This document shows positions 7,719 to 13,423 of a stretch of 13,423 bases of DNA, in pieces. The notes below the pieces were generated by a model. It had not been told where the DNA came from and did not search any database. It was given only the letters and a program-made list of their open reading frames with translations. The DNA comes from Actinomycetes bacterium (GTDB lineage: Bacteria; Actinomycetota; Thermoleophilia; Solirubrobacterales; Solirubrobacteraceae). The position numbers and the translations under genes are program-made. The stretch covers positions 1 through 13,423 of the forward strand of contig JAEXXR010000680.1 in assembly GCA_023405705.1 (NCBI GenBank), given 5' to 3'. Every line of letters starts with the position of its first letter. Position 1 is the first letter of the stretch.

Positions 7719-8573
7719 ATGTCAGCCACCCTCATCGACGGCAGAGCAGTCGCCCAGCGCGTGCGCGAGCAGGTCGCGGCCGACGTCGCCGCCTTCACCG
7801 CGGAGACCGGCGACCAGCCCGGCCTCGCCACCGTCCTCGTCGGCGACGACCCGGCCTCGGCCGTCTACGTCGCGAACAAGCGCAGAGCCTGCACCGCGGC
7901 CGGCATCGCCGACCTGCACACGCACCTGCCGGCCGACGTCACGCAGGACGAGGTCGTCGCCCGCCTGCAGGAGCTGAACGCCGACCCGAACGTCAGCGGC
8001 ATCCTGCTGCAGCTGCCGGTCCCGGCCCACCTCGACGCCAACCTGCTCGTCGAGCTGATCTCGCCCGACAAGGACGTCGACGGCCTCACCGCCGTCAGCG
8101 CCGGGCGCCTCGCGCAGGGCGTCCCGGGCCTGCGGCCGTGCACCCCGTCGGGCGTGATCGAGCTGCTCGACCACCACGAGGTGCCGCTGGAGGGCGCGGA
8201 GGCCGTGATCGTCGGCCGCTCCGACCTCGTCGGCAAGCCGCTGATCCACCTGCTGCTGCAGCGCAACGCGACCGTCACCGTCTGCCACTCGCGCACGAAG
8301 GACCTGCCGTCGGTCGCCAGCCGCGCCGACGTGCTGATCGCCGCCGTCGGCGTCCCGCGCCTGATCGGCGCCGACGCCGTCAAGCCCGGCGCGGCCGTGA
8401 TCGACGTCGGCATCAACCGCACCGACGAGGGCCTCGTCGGCGACGTCGACTTCGACGCCGTGCGCGAGGTCGCCGGCCTGCTGACCCCGGTCCCCGGCGG
8501 CGTCGGCCCGATGACGATCGCGCTGCTGCTGCGCAACACGCTGACGGCGGCGCGCATCCAGCGCGGCCTGTAG
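7719..8573 (+). CDS. folD: Bifunctional 5,10-methylene-THF dehydrogenase / methenyl-THF cyclohydrolase
   Basis: A 284-residue cytoplasmic enzyme that interconverts 5,10-methylene-, 5,10-methenyl- and 10-formyl-tetrahydrofolate, feeding purine and formyl-Met-tRNA synthesis. SAVYVANKRRAC (47-58) carries the active-site Tyr (Y50) and catalytic Lys (K54). GILLQLPVP (94-102), PDKDVDG (116-122) and PCTPSG (140-145) complete the folate site. VIVGRSDLVGKP (163-174) is the NADP-binding signature and TPVPGGVGPMT (256-266) the C-terminal FolD signature. Length and motif order are canonical. The ATG at 7719 follows TAGCAT with no Shine-Dalgarno sequence. The stop codon TAG forms the first three bases of the -10 box for the next gene, which starts 11 bp later. 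Confidence 0.97.
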   Translation: MSATLIDGRAVAQRVREQVAADVAAFTAETGDQPGLATVLVGDDPASAVYVANKRRACTAAGIADLHTHLPADVTQDEVVARLQELNADPNVSGILLQLPVPAHLDANLLVELISPDKDVDGLTAVSAGRLAQGVPGLRPCTPSGVIELLDHHEVPLEGAEAVIVGRSDLVGKPLIHLLLQRNATVTVCHSRTKDLPSVASRADVLIAAVGVPRLIGADAVKPGAAVIDVGINRTDEGLVGDVDFDAVREVAGLLTPVPGGVGPMTIALLLRNTLTAARIQRGL

Positions 8574-8576
8574 CCT
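8571..8576 (+). promoter_or_regulatory. -10 box TAGCCT overlapping the folD stop codon
   Basis: TAGCCT begins with the folD stop codon (8571-8573) and ends 8 bases before the ATG at 8585. If active it makes the downstream membrane-protein gene a separate leaderless unit despite the 11-bp gap. Read-through from folD is also possible. Confidence 0.4.
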
Positions 8577-8584
8577 CGCCGCCC

Positions 8585-9088
8585 ATGAGCTTCGACCCGA
8601 CCCGGCTGCGGCGCGGCGAGTGGATCGCCGGCGTCGGCGGCGTGCTGCTGCTCGTCGTCATGTTCCTCACTTGGTACGAGCCGGCGGCCTACTTCTCCGG
8701 CCCGCGCGGGCTCTACGGCCGGGTGCTCGACAGCTGGACCGCTTGGCAGGCGTTCTCGGTGATCGACCTGCTGCTGGCGCTGACGGCCGTCGCGGCCGTC
8801 GCGCTCGCCGTCGCGACCGCCACGCTGCGGACCGACGCGATCCCGCTCGCGCTCGCGGTCGTCGTCAACGTGCTCGCGCTGCTGTCGACGCTGCTCGTCG
8901 CCTTCCGCCTGTTCGTCGACCAGCCCGGCTTCGGGCTCGGTTATCCCGACGCGTCCGTGCAGAACGCCGCCTGGGCGTACGTCGGCCTCGCCGCATGCCT
9001 CGTGCTGATGCTCGGCTCGTACCTGTCGCTGCGCGACGAGGACAGATCCGCGCCGCTGCCGGACATACCCGTCCGCAGACTCTCCTGA
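8585..9088 (+). CDS. Four-helix membrane protein of unknown function
   Basis: A 167-residue protein with four likely membrane helices (about 12-31, 57-79, 84-108 and 128-147) and short polar ends; the C-terminus (149-167) is charged and Pro/Arg-containing. The first loop (31-56) is aromatic and Gly-rich (WYEPAAYFSGPRGLYGR). I recognise no enzymatic motif. It resembles small hypothetical membrane proteins of actinobacteria, and I cannot assign a function. The ATG at 8585 gives a clean MSFDPTRLRRGEW start before helix 1 and has no Shine-Dalgarno sequence. It sits between folD and gatC in the same direction, but its own -10 box and a downstream hairpin suggest a one-gene unit. Confidence 0.8.
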   Translation: MSFDPTRLRRGEWIAGVGGVLLLVVMFLTWYEPAAYFSGPRGLYGRVLDSWTAWQAFSVIDLLLALTAVAAVALAVATATLRTDAIPLALAVVVNVLALLSTLLVAFRLFVDQPGFGLGYPDASVQNAAWAYVGLAACLVLMLGSYLSLRDEDRSAPLPDIPVRRLS

Positions 9089-9106
9089 CGCGGTTGCGGC
9101 GCCGCT

Positions 9107-9131
9107 CCGGCCCCGCGCGCGGCGGGGGCGG
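9107..9131 (+). terminator. Hairpin between the membrane-protein gene and gatC
   Basis: CCG-G-CCCCG (9107-9115) pairs with CGGGG-G-CGG (9123-9131), eight pairs with one internal G-G mismatch around a 7-base loop. It ends 5 bp before the gatC -10 box. Confidence 0.4.
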
Positions 9132-9136
9132 TCATC

Positions 9137-9142
9137 TAGACT
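9137..9142 (+). promoter_or_regulatory. -10 box TAGACT of the gatCAB operon
   Basis: TAGACT ends 10 bases before the gatC ATG. No Shine-Dalgarno sequence lies between. The same hexamer occurs upstream of ilvB (13046-13051). Confidence 0.5.
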
Positions 9143-9152
9143 CCGCCGCCGA

Positions 9153-9440
9153 ATGATCGACCGCGCACAGGTACTCCACGTCGCCCGGCTCGCGCGTCTC
9201 GACCTCTCCGACGACGAGGTCGGGACGATGTCGCGCGAGCTGTCGGCCGTCCTCGACCACATCGAGAAGATCGGCGAGCTCGACCTCGACGACGTGCCCG
9301 CCACGTCGCACGTCGTCGACGTCGTCAACGCGCTGCGGCCCGACGAGCCGCGGCCGTCGCTCCCGCGCGAGCAGGCGCTCGCGAACGCCCCGGAGGTCGT
9401 CGACGACGGCTTCGGCGTCCCGAGCCCCGGAGCGTCGTGA
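9153..9440 (+). CDS. gatC: Asp-tRNA(Asn)/Glu-tRNA(Gln) amidotransferase subunit C
   Basis: A 95-residue protein of normal GatC length. GatC wraps around the GatA-GatB interface and is needed for a stable GatCAB complex. Visible features are the N-terminal helix pair ([14 protein letters not shown], 9-22), [21 protein letters not shown] (29-49), and the extended C-terminal part with [18 protein letters not shown] (64-81), the usual GatC tail. It is the first gene of gatC-gatA-gatB; its TGA overlaps the gatA ATG by one base. There is no Shine-Dalgarno sequence, and the -10 box 10 bases upstream points to a leaderless operon mRNA. Confidence 0.95.
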   Translation: MIDRAQVLHVARLARLDLSDDEVGTMSRELSAVLDHIEKIGELDLDDVPATSHVVDVVNALRPDEPRPSLPREQALANAPEVVDDGFGVPSPGAS

Positions 9441-10893
9441 TGAGCGCCACCGACCTGATCGCGCTGTCCGCGCGCGAGGCCGCCGAGCAGATCCGCGACG
9501 GCCACGTCTCCTCCGCCGAGCTGTTCGAGGCCTACCGCACGCGCGCCGCCGCCGACGCGGCCGCCGGCGAGGAGGGCCTCAACGCCTACACGTGGGTCGC
9601 CGACGCGGCCCCGGACGCGCAACCCGCGAAGGACGCCCCGCTCGGCGGCGTCCCGCTCGCCGTCAAGGACCTCTTCTGCACCGCGGGGATCCCGAGCCAG
9701 TCGGGCTCGAAGATCCTCGAGGGCTACCGCCCGCCGTACACGGCGCACGTGGTCGAGCAGCTGGAGCAGGCCGGCTCGACGATCCTCGGCAAGACCAACC
9801 AGGACGAGTTCGCGATGGGCTCCTCCAACGAGAACTCCGCCTACGGCGCCGCCCGCAACCCGTGGGACCGCACCCGCGTCCCGGGCGGCTCCTCGGGCGG
9901 CAGCGCCGCGGCCGTCGCCGCCGGCCTCGCCCCGTGGGCGCTCGGCACCGACACCGGCGGCTCGATCCGCCAGCCGGCCGCGCTGTGCGGGATCGTCGGC
10001 CTCAAGCCGACCTACGGCTCGGTCTCCCGCTACGGGATGATCGCCTTCGCCTCCTCGCTCGACCAGGCCGGCCCGTTCGCGCGCGACGTGACCGACACCG
10101 CGCTGCTCTACAAGCACATGGTCGGTCGCGACCGCCGCGACTCGACCTCGCTCCAGCACCCGCAGGAGATCGAGCTGCCCAAGGGCGTCGACCTCAAGGG
10201 CGTCCGCCTCGGCGTGCCGGAGGAGCTGACCGGCGAGGGCGTCGAGTCGGGCGTGCGCGAGGCGTTCAACGCGACGCTCGCGCTCGCCGAGCAGCTCGGC
10301 GCGACGGTCGAGACGACCCACCTGCCGCACGCGCCGCACGCGCTCAGCGCCTACTACCTGATCGCGCCGGCCGAGGCCTCCTCGAACCTGGCCCGCTTCG
10401 ACGGCGTCCGCTACGGCCTGCGCGCCGACGCCGACGACCTGCTGGAGATGTACGTCAAGACGCGTGCCGAGGGCTTCGGGCCGGAGGTCAAGCGCCGCAT
10501 CATGCTCGGCACCTACGCGCTCTCCAGCGGCTACTACGACGCCTACTACGGGCGTGCGCAGAAGGTCCGCACGAAGATCGCCGAGGACTTCCAGACGGCG
10601 TTCGACCAGTTCGACTTCATCGTCACGCCGACGGCGCCGACGGTCGCCTTCAAGCTCGGCGAGAAGACCGCCGACCCGCTGGAGATGTACCTGCAGGACT
10701 TCTGCACGGTGCCGATGTCGCTCGCCGGCATCCCCGCGATCTCGATCCCCAACGGGCTCTCCGACGGCCTGCCCGTCGGCTTCCAGATCGCCGGGCCGGC
10801 CTTCAGCGAGAACCGCCTGCTCGACGCCGCCTACGTGCTGGAGCAGGCGCTCGGCTTCGACGGAACGAGCCCGCGTCGCAACGGAGGTGCAGC

Positions 10894-10897
<4 letters not shown>
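9440..10897 (+). CDS. gatA: Asp-tRNA(Asn)/Glu-tRNA(Gln) amidotransferase subunit A
   Basis: A 485-residue amidase-signature glutaminase. It releases ammonia from glutamine and sends it to GatB to convert Glu-tRNA(Gln) and/or Asp-tRNA(Asn) to the amidated forms. The catalytic triad is visible: K76 (PLAVKDLF), cis-Ser S151 in PGGSSGGS (148-155), and nucleophile S175 in [11 protein letters not shown] (170-180). Their spacing matches the family. I choose the ATG at 9440, which overlaps the gatC TGA by one base and lies 7 bases after CGGAG (9428-9432). An in-frame GTG at 9437 is too close to that site. The 3' end overlaps gatB by 4 bp. Arginine is encoded entirely by CGN codons (0 AGA of about 27), in contrast to several neighbours. 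Confidence 0.97.
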
Positions 10898-12321
<1,424 letters not shown>

Positions 12322-12337
12322 GGACGACCCGGCGCTC

Positions 12338-12387
12338 CGGCGGCGTGCGCCTCGCGCGCGCCGCCGCAACTGGCGTCGAGACGCCAG
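12338..12387 (+). terminator. Tandem hairpins ending the gatCAB operon
   Basis: The first stem pairs 12338-12350 with 12354-12366 (13 bp with one G-U pair, 3-base loop). The second pairs CTGGCGT (12370-12376) with ACGCCAG (12381-12387) around CGAG. They start 17 bp after the gatB stop. No U-tract is seen, which is usual in this DNA. Confidence 0.6.
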
Positions 12388-12409
12388 GTAGCCCCACCTT
12401 CGGAGGGAG

Positions 12410-12415
12410 TAGGCT
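12410..12415 (+). promoter_or_regulatory. -10 box TAGGCT of the small membrane-protein unit
   Basis: TAGGCT ends 7 bases before the ATG at 12423, so the transcript should start at the start codon. GGAGGG at 12402-12407 is 15 bases from the ATG, too far to act as a normal ribosome binding site, and it would lie outside the transcript. Confidence 0.45.
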
Positions 12416-12422
12416 TAGACGC

Positions 12423-12620
12423 ATGTCCACGCAAGGCTTCGAAGACAACAAGTCCCAGGGGTCGTCGCTGCTCAAGAAGGCCGTCGCGGCGCTGATCCTG
12501 ATCGTCGTGCTGGCGTTCGCGCTGAAGGTCGTGATCGGCTTCGTGATGGGGATCTTCTGGATCATCGTCGGCGTCGCCGTGCTGATCGCGCTGCTGTGGG
12601 CGCTCAACACCCTGCTCTGA
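12423..12620 (+). CDS. Small two-helix membrane protein, unknown function
   Basis: A 65-residue protein: a polar, Ser/Gln/Lys-containing start (1-19), then two closely spaced hydrophobic helices (about 20-38 and 40-62) with Gly-containing packing faces, and almost no loop between or after them. No family motif is recognised. Coding is supported by the start position right after a -10 box, strong G/C third-position bias, and a downstream partner gene 22 bp away that is also a small membrane protein. It may be a membrane scaffold or stress-type small protein, but nothing in the sequence decides this. Confidence 0.72.
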   Translation: MSTQGFEDNKSQGSSLLKKAVAALILIVVLAFALKVVIGFVMGIFWIIVGVAVLIALLWALNTLL

Positions 12621-12642
12621 CGGGAGCGCGGCAGGAACGGCG

Positions 12643-13005
12643 ATGACCCTGCTCGTCATCCTCTTCTTCTTCGGGCTGGCCGGCGGCGTCGTCGGCCGCC
12701 TGAAGGGCAGCTCGTTCCTGATCTGGTTCCTCGTCTCCTTCTGCGTGCCGTTCATAGGGCTCGCCTGCGCGCTGCTCTATCGCTGGGACAACGACGAGCT
12801 GCGGCGCGAGTGCCCCGGCTGCGGGAAGGTCGTGAAGCTGCACGACGCGCTCTGCACCCGCTGCGGCACCGAGCTGGAGTTCCCGGAGACGGCGATCGCC
12901 TCCGAGGCGCACATCGCGCGCCTGCAGAGGGAGCGCCGGCACGCGCCGGCCGAGGCGCCGGAGCCGGTCGCGGCCGCCGCCGAGCCGGGCGAAAACGCCC
13001 GCTGA
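12643..13005 (+). CDS. Membrane protein with C4 zinc-ribbon domain, unknown function
   Basis: A 120-residue protein with two N-terminal helices (about 2-18 and 23-46) and a compact cytoplasmic zinc ribbon, CPGCGK...CTRCGTE (Cys 57, 60, 71 and 74), followed by a charged, Ala/Pro/Glu-rich tail (85-120). Paired CxxC motifs in a segment this short are typical of zinc-ribbon modules that stabilise small domains or bind proteins or nucleic acid. The first half resembles hydrophobic small proteins anchored in the membrane by a helical hairpin. AGGAA (12633-12637) lies 5 bases before the ATG, and the gap to the preceding gene is 22 bp, so the two are probably cotranscribed. Function is unknown. Confidence 0.78.
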   Translation: MTLLVILFFFGLAGGVVGRLKGSSFLIWFLVSFCVPFIGLACALLYRWDNDELRRECPGCGKVVKLHDALCTRCGTELEFPETAIASEAHIARLQRERRHAPAEAPEPVAAAAEPGENAR

Positions 13006-13045
13006 GCGGCCCCTTCCCCCGGAGAGCCGGCCGCGCGGGCGCTGG

Positions 13046-13051
13046 TAGACT
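13046..13051 (+). promoter_or_regulatory. -10 box TAGACT of ilvB
   Basis: The hexamer is identical to that of gatC, but here it is 76 bases before the start codon, predicting a leader of about 70 nt from near 13058. It lies 40 bp after the preceding gene's stop. Confidence 0.4.
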
Positions 13052-13063
13052 CGGGCAGATCCT

Positions 13064-13088
13064 GCGCGCGCCGACGCTCGGCGCGCGC
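13064..13088 (+). promoter_or_regulatory. 11-bp GC hairpin in the ilvB leader
   Basis: GCGCGCGCCGA (13064-13074) pairs perfectly with TCGGCGCGCGC (13078-13088) around a CGC loop. It is followed by TCCTGATTTCC, which is only weakly U-rich. If the -10 box at 13046 is real, this stem sits near the 5' end of the ilvB mRNA and could be an attenuator or a stability element. If it is not, the stem may simply terminate the upstream unit. Confidence 0.45.
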
Positions 13089-13102
13089 TCCTGATTTCCG
13101 AG

Positions 13103-13118
13103 CCTTTGTGAAAGGAGG
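13103..13118 (+). promoter_or_regulatory. Strong Shine-Dalgarno of ilvB, partly in a small hairpin
   Basis: AAAGGAGG (13111-13118) is the best ribosome binding site in the window, 9 bases before the ATG. CCTTT (13103-13107) can pair with AAAGG (13111-13115) across a GTG loop, covering the first half of the site. The hairpin is short and may be marginal. Confidence 0.5.
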
Positions 13119-13127
13119 CGAGCGCTG

Positions 13128-13423
13128 ATGCGTGCAGTCGACGCCCTGATGGAATGCCTGAAGGCGGAGGGTGTCGAGGTCGTATTCGGGCTGCCCGGCG
13201 GCGCGAACCTCCCGACCTACGACGCCTTCTACGACGCGGGGATACGTCACATCCTCGTCCGTCACGAGGCGGGCGGCGGCCACGCCGCCGAGGGCTACGC
13301 GAAGGCGACCGGCAAGGTCGGCGTCGCCTTCGGCACCAGCGGCCCCGGCGCCACGAACCTGATCACGCCGATCGCCGACGCGATGATGGACTCGGTCCCG
13401 GTCGTCTTCATCACCGGCCAGGT
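13128..13423 (+). CDS. ilvB: Acetolactate synthase large subunit, 5' part
   Basis: The first 98 codons of a ThDP enzyme, cut by the window edge. Acetolactate synthase condenses two pyruvates, or pyruvate and 2-oxobutyrate, as the first common step to valine, leucine and isoleucine. Visible are FGLPGG (20-25), [19 protein letters not shown] (45-63) with the conserved cofactor-activating E47, and [29 protein letters not shown] (70-98), the classic N-terminal ThDP-domain signature. Most relatives have YPGG where this has LPGG. The N-terminus begins at the domain itself, without the longer leader of some homologues. The start is well supported by AAAGGAGG 9 bases upstream. Another ThDP enzyme such as glyoxylate carboligase is possible, but the SGPGATN...DSVP.V.ITGQ match favours IlvB. 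Confidence 0.87.
   Translation, partial: MRAVDALMECLKAEGVEVVFGLPGGANLPTYDAFYDAGIRHILVRHEAGGGHAAEGYAKATGKVGVAFGTSGPGATNLITPIADAMMDSVPVVFITGQ

Noticed and set aside
7865..10339. Very long open frame (824 codons) on the minus strand opposite folD, gatC and gatA
   Set aside because: The translation is low-complexity Arg/Ala/Gly/Asp/Glu sequence with no motif, and it lies antisense to clear conserved genes. High GC at third positions removes stops in this frame.
13108..13128. Six-codon open frame (GTG ... TGA) overlapping the ilvB ATG as a leader peptide
   Set aside because: It has no ribosome binding site, contains no branched-chain codons beyond its start, and consists mostly of the Shine-Dalgarno sequence of ilvB.

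Overview
The window is a GC-rich (about 70% or more by eye) stretch of bacterial chromosome with densely packed housekeeping genes. The composition, the GatCAB amidotransferase, a PcrA with a C-terminal Tudor-like domain, and apparently leaderless starts preceded by TANNNT boxes all suggest an actinobacterium. A Thermoleophilia/Solirubrobacterales lineage (Conexibacter-like) is my best guess, but that is inference. I see no mobile element, CRISPR array, tRNA or rRNA.

Layout. Left end (33-1608, minus): a small PQ-loop (SemiSWEET-like) membrane protein, then a 448-bp regulatory gap with a sigma70-type promoter and two CRP-like palindromes, then a secreted HAD acid phosphatase. The phosphatase is divergent from cysK across only 27 bp. 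Sulfur block (1636-3391, plus): cysK and cysE, the two steps from serine to cysteine. A pair of hairpins separates cysE from a convergent family 2 glycosyltransferase (3464-4222, minus). That gene is divergent from a membrane-anchored polysaccharide deacetylase (4301-5254, plus). Next, all plus: a pcrA/uvrD helicase gene with a one-base deletion inside motif II (5359-7637), folD (7719-8573), a four-helix membrane protein (8585-9088), the gatC-gatA-gatB operon (9153-12321), a two-gene unit of small membrane proteins (12423-13005), and the 5' end of ilvB (13128 to the window edge).

How the genes work together. cysK and cysE make cysteine. The glycosyltransferase and deacetylase probably act on envelope glycans. 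folD supplies one-carbon folates. gatCAB makes Gln-tRNA(Gln) and/or Asn-tRNA(Asn). ilvB opens branched-chain amino acid synthesis. This is ordinary core metabolism and I found no convincing new multi-gene system. The points that repay a second look are the pcrA frameshift, a repeated leaderless-promoter architecture at nine gene starts, the tandem CRP-like sites, the structured ilvB leader, and a sharp gene-to-gene contrast in AGA arginine codon use.
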